A stretch of 64,000 bases of DNA, from contig JAAWON010000004.1 in NCBI GenBank assembly GCA_022799495.1, forward strand, positions 1 through 64,000, in the 5' to 3' direction. This DNA is from Erysipelotrichaceae bacterium. GTDB lineage: Bacteria; Bacillota_I; Bacilli_A; Erysipelotrichales; Erysipelotrichaceae. This document shows positions 18,313 through 26,694 of the stretch, one piece after another; position 1 is the first letter of the stretch; the number at the start of each line of letters is the position of its first letter. The notes below the pieces were generated by a model that was given only the letters and a program-made list of their open reading frames with translations, searched no databases and was not told the DNA's origin. Made by a program: the position numbers and the translations under genes.

Positions 18313-18510
18313 TCATTCATCACTTAACATTGGGTAAAACAAGATCAACGCAAGACCGCATAATCCAACTAAACCATAGACGATGCGTGATAACAAAGTC
18401 ATGGTGCCAAAGAGCCACGCAACCAAATCAAATTCAAACAGCGCAATGAATCCCCAGTTCAAACAACCAATAATTGCGATTGTCAATACAATTGCTTTTA
18501 CAAATTTCAT
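18313..18510 (-). CDS. DUF378 small membrane protein (YuzA-like)
   Basis: A 65-residue protein with two hydrophobic helices. The IIGCLNWGFIALFEFDLVAWLFG segment split by LLSRIVYGLVGLCGLAL is the conserved core of DUF378, a short membrane protein widespread in Firmicutes and of unknown function. AGGAGG sits 8 nt before ATG 18510; the longer frame beginning at 18564 overlaps the upstream small gene and lacks a ribosome site. It is probably cotranscribed with the 44-residue gene immediately upstream, whose stop codon lies within its ribosome-binding region. Confidence 0.85.
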   Translation of the reverse strand: MKFVKAIVLTIAIIGCLNWGFIALFEFDLVAWLFGTMTLLSRIVYGLVGLCGLALILFYPMLSDE

Positions 18511-18526
18511 ACCATTTACCTCCTGA

Positions 18527-18661
18527 TTATTCCCCGCCCGGACCATCATGGCGTTCCCGTTCATCGGGATAATATTTTAAATTTGCGTTGGTCCATTGAT
18601 TATTGCCGGCGTCTTTTTTTGCGTCTTGTACCTTCAATAAATCTTTTTTCTGTTTCTTCAT
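18527..18661 (-). CDS. Small charged protein (44 aa)
   Basis: Starts at ATG 18661 after GGAGGTAA. The product is basic at the N-terminus (MKKQKKDLLK) and acidic and glycine-rich at the end (DERERHDGPGGE), with a central NNQWTNANLKYYPDE segment. It has no membrane helix and no cysteine. I do not recognise the family. The gap to the DUF378 start is 16 bp, so the two are likely one transcript. Confidence 0.6.
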   Translation of the reverse strand: MKKQKKDLLKVQDAKKDAGNNQWTNANLKYYPDERERHDGPGGE

Positions 18662-18813
18662 TTGATTACCTCCAATCCTAGTATGTCTGTTTTTCGTCAT
18701 TTTATCATGGCACAAACACGAATGATTGGTATCTATGCCAATTCCACCTACACAAGATATCATTACCTTACGCAAGGCAAAAAAGCATTAAACGCAAGTT
18801 TTTGCTAAATTCG

Positions 18814-18822
18814 TGCTATAAT
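18814..18822 (+). promoter_or_regulatory. Extended -10 promoter of the metal chaperone gene
   Basis: TGCTATAAT with no obvious -35, 32 bp before the start codon. Confidence 0.5.
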
Positions 18823-18853
18823 AGAAATGACAAGGCAGAAACGAGGTGAAAGA

Positions 18854-19063
18854 ATGAAAACAATCACTTATCAGGTTTCCGGAATGATGTGTGCGAATTG
18901 TGAAAACAGAGTATGCAAGGCATTAAATTCAATGGAAGGTGTCATAAAAGCCCAAGCGGATGCCAAAACAGGCACGGTAAAGTGCGAATATGAAGAAACC
19001 AAGACCAATGAAGCCGCAATCAAGGCATGCATTGAGGAAGTCGGTTATGATGTTATCATGTAA
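18854..19063 (+). CDS. Heavy-metal-associated (HMA) domain protein, CopZ-like
   Basis: A 69-residue ferredoxin-like HMA domain. The metal-binding loop is GMMCANCENRV, the MxCxxC motif that binds Cu(I) or similar soft metals, followed by the usual beta-alpha-beta pattern ending IEEVGYDV. Such proteins are copper chaperones that pass metal to CopA-type ATPases. No ATPase or CsoR repressor is adjacent, so the partner lies elsewhere. ATG 18854 follows GAGGTGAAAGA; the longer frame from 18827 has no ribosome site. Single gene flanked by its own promoter and terminator. Confidence 0.88.
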   Translation: MKTITYQVSGMMCANCENRVCKALNSMEGVIKAQADAKTGTVKCEYEETKTNEAAIKACIEEVGYDVIM

Positions 19064-19081
19064 TTCTCCAATTTAATCAAT

Positions 19082-19115
19082 GAAGCCCTATTCGTATTGA
19101 ATAGGGCTTCTTCTT
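19082..19115 (+). terminator. Terminator after the HMA gene
   Basis: Perfect 12-bp stem GAAGCCCTATTC / GAATAGGGCTTC with a 5-nt loop, then TTCTTT. Confidence 0.85.
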
Positions 19116-19417
19116 TGACTTGTTTCACCATTTAACCATCATAATACTGAGGCTGAACAAATTATCAATATAATCTTTACCATCCTTTGAGATAGATCTA
19201 TCTCATAATCAAATGGCAATCGTCACACTTGTTTGTTGGCAGTTCATTGATTCTTAAATTTATCTATTTGTTAGATTAAGCATTGTTTCTTTTGTTTCTC
19301 ATAGACTGGTTATAGAAAATCTCTTTCTCTCCCAAGTTTTTAACAAAAACAGGCTCCTCAAGATGTTCAAGACAGTAGTTTGATATATGTTCTTAATTCA
19401 TTCTGATTACTTACTTT
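19116..19417. other. Intergenic region with an 18-bp perfect palindrome
   Basis: No gene found. TGAGATAGATCTATCTCA at 19188-19205 is a perfect palindrome with no T tract after it, so it looks more like a protein-binding site than a terminator. Confidence 0.5.
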
Positions 19418-19850
19418 TTATGATATTAAGTCCTCAATCGCAAAACTCTCCGTTTTTAAATCACAATAATACCTACCCTTGCTGGCAGTAAATTTCAATA
19501 CACAATAATCCGGATCCCTCACACCTTTCCTATAATAAATGATATCGCCCGGAGACCAAAGTTCTTGCTTGATCTCATTATCATGCAAGACTTCCATCGT
19601 ACCAATCAGCATAATCCCCTCATATTTGAAGCGTCCCTTGTTGAAAAAATAAATACTGGCCTTTGGATTTTTTATCAACTGTTGCGTGCGCAGCGCAGAT
19701 GTATTCGTACTAAAATAAAAACAATTCCCCCTCAATCTTGCTTGGCACAAACATCGCTTTCATATTTGGAAAACCTGCTTCATCAACGGATGCAAGCAAG
19801 GATACTTTTTGTTTTTTAATAAAATTAATCAGGTGTTCTCTAGTTATCAT
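19418..19850 (-). pseudogene. Pyridoxamine 5'-phosphate oxidase-like protein, frameshifted
   Basis: From ATG 19850 one frame encodes MITREHLINFIKKQKVSLLA and continues to a stop at 19711. The next frame continues the same domain, from FSTNTSALRTQQLIKNP to the end at 19418. Removing one T from the run complementary to 19717-19721 joins them as ELFYFSTNTS, which restores the split-barrel FMN-binding fold: strands, then KGRYY and the DPDYCVLKFTASKGRYY core. Family members bind flavin and act as small reductases or heme/F420-type oxidases. The start overlaps the MarR stop as ATGA, so the two are translationally coupled. The shift could be a real mutation, a slippery-tract switch or a sequencing error. 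Confidence 0.8.
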
Positions 19851-20311
19851 TGGTATTTACCTCCTCTTTCGTTTGTATGCAGCGTATCAATCAAGGTTTT
19901 TAGGATACGCGCAAGATACCTTTCAAACTGTCTTTGTTCTTCTTGCGAAAAGCCTTGATAAAATAATTGATTCATTTGCTGGGATACCTTTTCATATGTC
20001 TCCTGTAAAGATTTTGCATACCCAGTTAATGACACAAGCACTTGACGGCGATTGTTTGGATTTATATTTCTTTCCACTATTCCTTTTTTTACCATTCCAT
20101 TTATAACAACCGATACAGTATTTTTGGCAAGCGATGTTTTTTCACTTATTTCACTGATTGTAAGATGATCACTTTTCCATAAAATAAAGAGAATACGCCC
20201 CTGCCCACCGCTGATTTCAATATTGTGTTCAAGCAGATAATGTTCAAAAATCCTATCTTGCAGTTGTTTGATCTGTGTTATATAAAAACCGCCCTTAGTC
20301 TCCAAACGCAT
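19847..20311 (-). CDS. MarR family transcriptional regulator
   Basis: A 154-residue winged-helix regulator. The DNA-binding core is visible as LTISEISEKTSLAKNTVSVVINGMVKKGIVERNINPNNRRQVLVSLT, where the wing has the DxR-like NNRRQ segment. Flanking helices form the dimer interface. MarR proteins bind short palindromes, and AT-rich palindromes lie just upstream of this start (20335-20359) and again at the promoter of the divergent glucosaminidase gene. ATG 20311 is preferred over the long frame from 20407, which would cover its own promoter; AAGGTG precedes it. It is the first gene of a two-gene operon with the flavin-binding pseudogene. Confidence 0.87.
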   Translation of the reverse strand: MRLETKGGFYITQIKQLQDRIFEHYLLEHNIEISGGQGRILFILWKSDHLTISEISEKTSLAKNTVSVVINGMVKKGIVERNINPNNRRQVLVSLTGYAKSLQETYEKVSQQMNQLFYQGFSQEEQRQFERYLARILKTLIDTLHTNERGGKYQ

Positions 20312-20334
20312 CACCTTAATTCCATTTAGGATAG

Positions 20335-20376
20335 TTCTATATAGAACAATTATATAGAATAATTGAACTAAAGCAA
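20335..20376 (-). promoter_or_regulatory. MarR promoter with overlapping AT-rich operator
   Basis: Minus-strand TTGCTT (20376-20371) and TATAAT (20354-20349) with 16-bp spacing. The palindrome TTCTATATAGAA (20335-20346) and a half-site AATTATATAGAA (20348-20359) overlap and follow the -10, as expected of an autoregulatory operator. Confidence 0.6.
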
Positions 20377-20558
20377 TATCTAATGGGAAAACTTCCAATA
20401 ATTTCATCTCAATCTATTCAAATGATAGACAAGGCCTGTAACCCTATCCATCATTCTTACTGCACGAACACTCACCGCTCCCCCTGTTTCCTTTGCCAAG
20501 CCAATCGCCCAATACCACATTAATCTCCCAAGAAAAACCAAAAAAGCGAAAATACATG
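20377..20558. other. Intergenic spacer between divergent MarR and glucosaminidase genes
   Basis: No gene or further palindrome recognised. Together with its flanks it forms the 306-bp divergent control region. Confidence 0.4.
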
Positions 20559-20596
20559 TTTCCAATTATGTAAATATTCTATATAATTATATAGAA
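20559..20596 (+). promoter_or_regulatory. Glucosaminidase promoter with 20-bp palindrome
   Basis: TTTCCA (20559-20564), 17 bp, TATAAT (20582-20587). The perfect palindrome TTCTATATAATTATATAGAA (20577-20596) covers the -10 and matches the half-sites in front of the MarR gene. Confidence 0.65.
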
Positions 20597-20617
20597 ACAA
20601 CACAAAGGAATGATAGT

Positions 20618-23563
20618 ATGAAACGAAATAAACTCATACCGGGACTCCTCCTCTGTCTGCTCATCGCTACCTTTACCATTACACATGGTGCCGATGATAC
20701 CTTCTATGTCGAGGAAATCAATGCCGATGGCACAACCCGTGTCATTGATCAAGCAAAAACCTACATCGTCGCAAAGGCAAGTTACGATGCCCATGTCGCA
20801 AATACCAACAACATCCAAATTCGTCAAGGCGATACGGTGTGGAAGATGAAATACGGTGTTCTGTTATTTCAGACTAGCGATACCTGCGATTATAACGTAA
20901 CCTATCAAAGCGATAACGGCTCCGGTTATACAAACGGATGTTATGGAATTGATGCGGCTTATATGGGCTCTTCCTCCCCCGGTTATCTGGATTTCTATTT
21001 ATCCGGTGTCTATGGCAGTGCGCAAGAAGGGGATGCGGCGCTGATGCCGATTGAAACCGCACCGAATGTATCCAATTATCGGGTAGAAGACAATAAACTG
21101 TATCATCAGATCAAAACAGATATGTCTCATCCTTATTATGCATCTGTGATTTACCTTGGCGATGCTCCGGACTATTTGACCAATGATCAGGAGTATTATT
21201 CTTATGATGGACATTACTTCTATCCTTACGGCGGTGATTTTTCCGGTTTTCATGAGATGTGTGATGATTTGCAGGATGGAACCCATAGCCATGCGATCAA
21301 TGCCGATGAACCGTTCTATCATTATTTTCAATATGCATCCCATCGCACGGCAACGAATTACAGTGAGGAAGAGTTGCGTACTTATATCGAGGATCAACTT
21401 CATATCAAGGGTTCTCTTACCACCTATCATAGTATTGGTACATCCTATCATGGGATTTTAACGCAGAGTCTGCTTAAAAACAATATCGCTCCCTTCCTGC
21501 AATATCAGGATCAGTTTGGAGCCAATGCGATGACCATGTTGGCACTGGCAATGAATGAAAGTGCGACAGGACGCAGTTATCTCGCTTATTCTCGCAATAA
21601 TCTATTTGGCCATGCGGCATTTGATTCAGCGGTGGAAGAAAATGCATCACGCTATGACAGCGTATCCAAAAGTGTTTATTCTCACGCCCTGCATTACTTA
21701 CAAAACGGATATTTTAATCCAGAGAATCGCTCTTGGCATGGAGCTTATTTCGGCAATAAAGCAAGCGGTATGAATGTCTCGTATGCTTCCGATCCTTATT
21801 GGGGAGAAAAGGCAGCGCAGTATTATGTACGTATGGATGAGGCTATGGGTGGGAAAGACTGGCAGGCACACCCACTTGCAGTTCCCACATATCCACATGA
21901 AATTTCTATATATAAAGAAGCCAATACAAACAGTGAAGTATTGTATACAACCGGCAGTCTGAGTGATTTTGCCTTTTTGGTTCTGGAATCAGACAAGGAT
22001 GGTTTTTATAAAATCCAAAGTGATCCGGCTTTGAACACAGGGGATTCCTATTCCTTTAGCGAAAGTGTAGGATATATCCAACAAAGCGATGTGCGCTTGA
22101 TCGGTGAAGCGCCTAAGCACTCACCACAGCGTTACACCATTCGCTTTGACGCAAAGGAAGGTCACTTTGAGGATGGCTCTTCTTCGCTTAACCTATCCTG
22201 TCGCGAAAATCAGATTCCCAGTGTTGTCGCACCAATTCAAGAAGGCTGGCTGTTTATGGGTTGGAATGAGGAGGTCATTGCGGCGAATGGCAATCGAACC
22301 TATGAAGCGCAGTATGCCAAAATTCAGGATATTGAATTAACACCGGTACCCAAACAAGAGTATCATGTAGGAGAGCAGCTAGATGTGAGTGGCGGCATAC
22401 TGTCGATTACCCTCGCCCAAGATGTGGTAAAAAACATTCCTTTAGATAGTACAATGGTCTATGGCTATGATCCTGAAACAAGCGGTAAACAAACCATTCA
22501 TATCCGCTATCAAGGGGCAACGCTTTCCTATCCGATTGAAGTTAAACAAGAAGATGCGGCAGTTCAAAGTTCAACGTTGCCGCGGATTCAATCCATATTG
22601 GAGAATTACTCGATATTTGATGCATTGAGCGAAGAAACCACAAATGAGTTGTTGGCAATAAAAGAAGCCATGGATTATAGTGGCATCCCCGATTTAAGCA
22701 ATGACGGTATTCGCTTGCTTGATACCTTTATCCAAAAGGCATATGGTTCTTCCCTACAAATTAAAGTATCGGATGATGGAAGTGGCGTCAGTGTATCCGG
22801 ACTTACGATCGTCGCTCCACTTTCTAAACCTTCCATTTTCCCTCAATCCATCAACTTCTCACTTTCTAAGGGCATCGCCAATGAAAAGGAAGAACTGTTG
22901 AAACAGGTAGCATTGGGCAATGGATATACTTTGGATACTTGTTTTTCCTTATCCATGAGCGGATATGATGATGAGGCAGAACTGCCCAACCGTCTCTTAA
23001 TTGCTTATCCTAAAAATCAGGAATTGCATGAAAATGCTCATTATATGTTGCTGCGCTATGAAAATGATGAGGTTTATCAAGTACCAATTTCCCAAAGTGA
23101 AACGCTGTTAAGTTTTACAACGGATCGCATGGGTGATTATGCACTGGCATATCGTCCAAGCAATCAAACTTACAACGGAAACGATATCGTGGAGAATAAC
23201 TCTGTGGAAACCAATGGCTGGTCATTGATGGACTTTCTATTTTGGGTAGGGATCGGTGGTGTTATCATCGCCTGCATCGTGTTTACGATCATGGTCAGAA
23301 GAAAACGCAAACACCAAAAAAATCAGACACCGACGCAAAAAGACCCACGCAAAGGTAAAAAACAGCGCAGACGCAAAGGCAAAAAAGAAACAATGGCAGA
23401 ACAAATGCCTGCACAAGAAATGCCTTATCAAAGGCAGGGACAGGATCCCTATTATAATGATCCACGTTATCAGGATCCTCGCTACCGACAACCATATTCC
23501 AATCAAGATCCTTATGGCAATTATCCCAATTATTCGCAAGAGGATTATAATCAGCGCCGTTGA
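20618..23563 (+). CDS. Membrane-anchored beta-N-acetylglucosaminidase with Ig-like and InlB-type repeats
   Basis: A 981-residue exported protein. It begins with a signal peptide (MKRNKLIPGLLLCLLIATFTITHG). The glucosaminidase domain spans about 270-420, with the catalytic glutamate in LAMNESATGRS (about 314) and the NLFGHAAFD segment of the LytG/AtlA-like fold. A short InlB-type B repeat (YTIRFDAKEG...GWLFMGW, about 506-565) and a Big-like Ig domain (about 570-645) follow. A C-terminal helix (about 870-893) with a basic, Pro/Tyr/Gln-rich cytoplasmic tail anchors it. It should cut glycan strands of peptidoglycan during growth or division. The MarR-type palindrome over its promoter suggests control by the neighbouring regulator. 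AAAGGAATG precedes ATG 20618. Confidence 0.88.
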   Translation: MKRNKLIPGLLLCLLIATFTITHGADDTFYVEEINADGTTRVIDQAKTYIVAKASYDAHVANTNNIQIRQGDTVWKMKYGVLLFQTSDTCDYNVTYQSDNGSGYTNGCYGIDAAYMGSSSPGYLDFYLSGVYGSAQEGDAALMPIETAPNVSNYRVEDNKLYHQIKTDMSHPYYASVIYLGDAPDYLTNDQEYYSYDGHYFYPYGGDFSGFHEMCDDLQDGTHSHAINADEPFYHYFQYASHRTATNYSEEELRTYIEDQLHIKGSLTTYHSIGTSYHGILTQSLLKNNIAPFLQYQDQFGANAMTMLALAMNESATGRSYLAYSRNNLFGHAAFDSAVEENASRYDSVSKSVYSHALHYLQNGYFNPENRSWHGAYFGNKASGMNVSYASDPYWGEKAAQYYVRMDEAMGGKDWQAHPLAVPTYPHEISIYKEANTNSEVLYTTGSLSDFAFLVLESDKDGFYKIQSDPALNTGDSYSFSESVGYIQQSDVRLIGEAPKHSPQRYTIRFDAKEGHFEDGSSSLNLSCRENQIPSVVAPIQEGWLFMGWNEEVIAANGNRTYEAQYAKIQDIELTPVPKQEYHVGEQLDVSGGILSITLAQDVVKNIPLDSTMVYGYDPETSGKQTIHIRYQGATLSYPIEVKQEDAAVQSSTLPRIQSILENYSIFDALSEETTNELLAIKEAMDYSGIPDLSNDGIRLLDTFIQKAYGSSLQIKVSDDGSGVSVSGLTIVAPLSKPSIFPQSINFSLSKGIANEKEELLKQVALGNGYTLDTCFSLSMSGYDDEAELPNRLLIAYPKNQELHENAHYMLLRYENDEVYQVPISQSETLLSFTTDRMGDYALAYRPSNQTYNGNDIVENNSVETNGWSLMDFLFWVGIGGVIIACIVFTIMVRRKRKHQKNQTPTQKDPRKGKKQRRRKGKKETMAEQMPAQEMPYQRQGQDPYYNDPRYQDPRYRQPYSNQDPYGNYPNYSQEDYNQRR

Positions 23564-23675
23564 AATAAGATGAAGCAAAGAAAGATGAAATGGCTTATGT
23601 GTGCGTAACATTTCCTCTTTCTCTCATATAAGATCAATGATTGGATACAAATCATTTAAAAGAAAGGAACACGTT

Positions 23676-24209
23676 ATGGAAAAAAGAGACCTTACGATTC
23701 GCCGCTTGGGTGCTGATGATGCACAAGCGGTATTGGACTATATGAAAATTATCGGAGGACAGAGTCATAATTTAACGTTTGGAGCTGAAGGATTACCGTT
23801 TCATGTCCAAGCAGAAGCAGAGTTTCTAGATCGTTATGCGAAACATCCCACGAATGCGCAATGGGGTGTATGGGATCAAGCAGAACTGGTCGCAGTTGCC
23901 TCCTTTGATACGCAAGAGCGCAAACGCATGGCACATCGGGGTGAAATTGCTTTGTCTGTTCGCAAAGATCATTGGCACTGCGGCATCGGTACGCTTCTTA
24001 TGGAGACAATGCTTGCCCATGCCCACACCATCCCTGCCTTGAATATCCTCACGCTTACTGTTATCACCGATAACACACGTGCCATTGCACTCTATGAACG
24101 CTTTGGCTTTGTCATATGCGGCTGCTGGCATCGCTTCTTTTGCGTGGATGGTACCTATTATGATGCTTATTCTATGGAATGTGATCTGAATACGCAAAAG
24201 AATCTATAA
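23676..24209 (+). CDS. GNAT family N-acetyltransferase
   Basis: A 177-residue GNAT protein. It has the acetyl-CoA binding segment KDHWHCGIGTLLMETML (the Q/RxxGxG/A loop, here HCGIGT) and the motif B strand and helix LTVITDNTRAIALYERFGF. The fit is to the RimI/RimJ-like or phosphinothricin-type broad class; the substrate is not deducible. AAAGAAAGGAA sits upstream of ATG 23676, while the longer frame from 23601 has no ribosome site. It lies 112 bp after the glucosaminidase gene with no visible terminator between them, so readthrough is possible. Confidence 0.85.
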   Translation: MEKRDLTIRRLGADDAQAVLDYMKIIGGQSHNLTFGAEGLPFHVQAEAEFLDRYAKHPTNAQWGVWDQAELVAVASFDTQERKRMAHRGEIALSVRKDHWHCGIGTLLMETMLAHAHTIPALNILTLTVITDNTRAIALYERFGFVICGCWHRFFCVDGTYYDAYSMECDLNTQKNL

Positions 24210-24281
24210 TTCAGCTAGTTTTCTTTCTATCTTACTCCTAATATACTACTATTTTATTGAAATTATCTCTTTTATCATTTA

Positions 24282-24322
24282 TGAAAAAAAGTCATGAAGA
24301 CGATCCTCCTCATGGCTTTTTT
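24282..24322. terminator. Bidirectional terminator between convergent genes
   Basis: A hairpin around TCATGA with A and T runs on both sides, serving the acetyltransferase (+) and histidine kinase (-) genes. Confidence 0.6.
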
Positions 24323-24329
24323 CATAACA

Positions 24330-25340
24330 TCATTTCAGTAACATCATCGTACTGATCGGAAAGGTGATATGAATCGTAGTACCAACCCCTTCCATGGAAG
24401 AAGCTCGCAAATCCAAATTCAATTTATCACACAATAACTTGCATAAATACAATCCCATTCCGGTCGCTTTTTCATTGATCCGTCCATTTTTACCGGTAAA
24501 CCCTTTATCAAAGATTCGCGGTAAATCGCTCAAGGCAATTCCGATCCCCTCATCCTGAATGCTTAGGGTCACACTCTCTTTGCCTTTTTGTGTTGTGATA
24601 TGAATACAACTTTGATCCTCACTGTATTTCAGCGCATTGGATAAGATCTGATTAAGAATAAATTCCAACCATTTCGCATCACAGTATACCGTTTCATCTA
24701 AGTTCTGTGCATCCAGTTTAATCTTACGGTAAATAAACTGCTTGGCATGTTTACGAATCACTTTATTCACAGTCGGTTGTAAAGGCATTTCCTTAATGAG
24801 ATAATCCTTTTCCAACGTAGTGGAGCGGGCATAATACAGCGCCTGTTCCACAAAGTCCTCTACCTTATCCACTTCCTGTGCCAAATCCTGTGTCAATTCA
24901 TTTTCATGATTGCTCATCATCAATTTTAAGGCTGCCAGGGGTGTTTTAATCTCATGAACCCACATCTCAATATAATCGCGGTAATTCTCCTCCCGTTTAC
25001 GATAATCATTCACATGTTCCAACATGCTTTTGTCTGACTGCCGCAATACATCATACAAAACCGCTCCATCCATGAACTGTGGTTCCTCCATAATCTCACT
25101 CACCAAATATTTTTGATCCAGTTCATCCATAATCTCATAGAGGGAAACATAAAAACTTCTGCGTCTCATATATTCCACCATCATAATAGCGAAAGATTGG
25201 CTCCAAAACAACACACTGACAATGATAATCAACTCTGTCTTACAGCGCATCGCACTCATAAATAATAAGATGATAATCCATAGAATTGCGCCTAATAGTA
25301 ACAGATACGCCTTATCTCTCACATAGCGACTAATTTTCAT
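24330..25340 (-). CDS. Intramembrane-sensing histidine kinase (BceS-like)
   Basis: A 336-residue sensor kinase with two helices at the very N-terminus (about 12-57) and almost no extracellular loop, the layout of Bce-type intramembrane sensors. The HisKA phospho-site is in WVHEIKTPLAALKLM. The ATPase domain shows NQILSNALKY (N box), DEGIGI (G1) and GMGLYLCKLL (G2). Such kinases respond to peptide-antibiotic stress through a BceAB transporter, but no BceAB genes are adjacent. It starts inside the end of the regulator gene (11-nt overlap), so the two are translationally coupled. Confidence 0.9.
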   Translation of the reverse strand: MKISRYVRDKAYLLLLGAILWIIILLFMSAMRCKTELIIIVSVLFWSQSFAIMMVEYMRRRSFYVSLYEIMDELDQKYLVSEIMEEPQFMDGAVLYDVLRQSDKSMLEHVNDYRKREENYRDYIEMWVHEIKTPLAALKLMMSNHENELTQDLAQEVDKVEDFVEQALYYARSTTLEKDYLIKEMPLQPTVNKVIRKHAKQFIYRKIKLDAQNLDETVYCDAKWLEFILNQILSNALKYSEDQSCIHITTQKGKESVTLSIQDEGIGIALSDLPRIFDKGFTGKNGRINEKATGMGLYLCKLLCDKLNLDLRASSMEGVGTTIHITFPISTMMLLK

Positions 25341-26007
25341 AGATGATATACCCCATCCCCCGTTTTGTCTGAATCACATCATCCAAGCGCAGATACTCCA
25401 ATTTTTTACGCAGGCGATTGATATTCACGGTCAACGTATTATCATCCACAAATAATTCACAGTCCCACATATGTTTCATCAATTCCTCACGGGATACAAT
25501 GCTATTTTTGTTTTGAAAGAGACAATGCATAATGCGCAACTCATTCTTGGTCAAATCAATACTTTCCCCATGATAACTCAATGTGCTTTTGCCAATGTCC
25601 AAGGTGATATCATTGATCATTAACTGATTGGCACTACTGCTTTCATAGGCACGATGCAACACACGTGCAATACGGGCCAATAGTATTTGCAGGTTGTATG
25701 GCTTGGTGATGAAATCATCCGCACCTAGATTCATAGAGATTAATTCATCCATATCGGAATCGCGACTCGTTACAATGATGATTGGCAGTTCTTTGTTCTC
25801 TTTGCGCACCTCTCTACAAATATAATATCCATCATATACCGGCAGATTGAGATCCAGCAACAATAAATCCGGCTTTTGTATACGGATCTGATCCAATACA
25901 TGTTCAAAGTCCTCAACGCCGCTACATGCGTATCCATTCTTATGTAAAAAGTCACATAACTCATTTCTGATTTTATCATGATCCTCAATTACCATAATCC
26001 GATACAT
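25330..26007 (-). CDS. OmpR-family response regulator (BceR-like)
   Basis: A 225-residue regulator. The receiver domain has the acidic pocket EDHD, the phospho-acceptor aspartate in LLLLDLNLPVYDG (about residue 51), TSRDSD and the KPY loop lysine. The C-terminal winged helix ends with NRLRKKLEYL and RGMGYIIYEN. ATG 26007 follows AAAGGAGGAATTGAG; upstream methionines are without ribosome sites. It pairs with the overlapping histidine kinase. A TATAAT lies at 26124-26119 on the minus strand. Confidence 0.92.
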   Translation of the reverse strand: MYRIMVIEDHDKIRNELCDFLHKNGYACSGVEDFEHVLDQIRIQKPDLLLLDLNLPVYDGYYICREVRKENKELPIIIVTSRDSDMDELISMNLGADDFITKPYNLQILLARIARVLHRAYESSSANQLMINDITLDIGKSTLSYHGESIDLTKNELRIMHCLFQNKNSIVSREELMKHMWDCELFVDDNTLTVNINRLRKKLEYLRLDDVIQTKRGMGYIIYEN

Positions 26008-26055
26008 CTCAATTCCTCCTTTGCGAATAAAATTCAATCTGTTCATCATTTGCAC

Positions 26056-26659
26056 TTATCTTCATGTAGGATGCATTTTCTGATATCTTTGTTTTTACCT
26101 TCATCCAAAGACGCACTTATTATACAAGAAAATAGATAAAAATAACAGCGAATGCGGCTTGTTTTTCTATCACGCTTTCTCTCATCATGAACCATGAGAA
26201 CACTTATGAATCCTTGATCCTGATCAATTTCCTTGTGTCAAAAGGTACACCTTGCAAGATGAGTGACAGAACAAATAAAATGTATGCTTATAAATAAAAA
26301 GTACGCCTTTTAAGAGAAAAAGCGTATGTTTGTTTAAGTGTACATTTTAGGATCAACAATGTCTATTTTGTATCCTTGACATATTTTACCATGGGATGAT
26401 GCGCGAATGCAAGTAATAATTATTATCAATCATAATGTAAGGAGTTCATCGTTTTTCACTTTACCTACGTGATGATTTTACTAACATAAGTGGAATGACA
26501 AAGTCTGATGTCAAATGTGTGTGTGGTATCTTTACTTTATATCATTTTCATAATGGTTAAGCAAACGAATAGGCAAAATGAATAAGCAAGGATGTTAGTT
26601 GTATTCGTAAGGAATCGTTGATCTATTCAGACCACAAGATTACTTGGTTCATTTTATAT
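26056..26659. other. Intergenic region with a possible short transcript
   Basis: No protein gene seen. On the minus strand TTGCAT and TAAAAT (about 26430-26395, 18-bp spacing) are followed within about 100 nt by a hairpin at 26298-26330 ending in CTTTTTATTT, which may mark a small RNA. The remainder is AT-rich without clear signals. Confidence 0.35.
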
Positions 26660-26688
26660 TTGACAAACCATATAAAAATCCTTATAAT
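26660..26688 (+). promoter_or_regulatory. Strong promoter of the lysS T-box leader
   Basis: Consensus TTGACA (26660-26665) and TATAAT (26683-26688) separated by 17 bp. Confidence 0.85.
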
Positions 26689-26694
26689 CTATGC

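Noticed and set aside
23237-23611. Minus-strand hydrophobic frame
   Set aside because: Shadow of the basic, Pro-rich tail of the glucosaminidase; no ribosome site.
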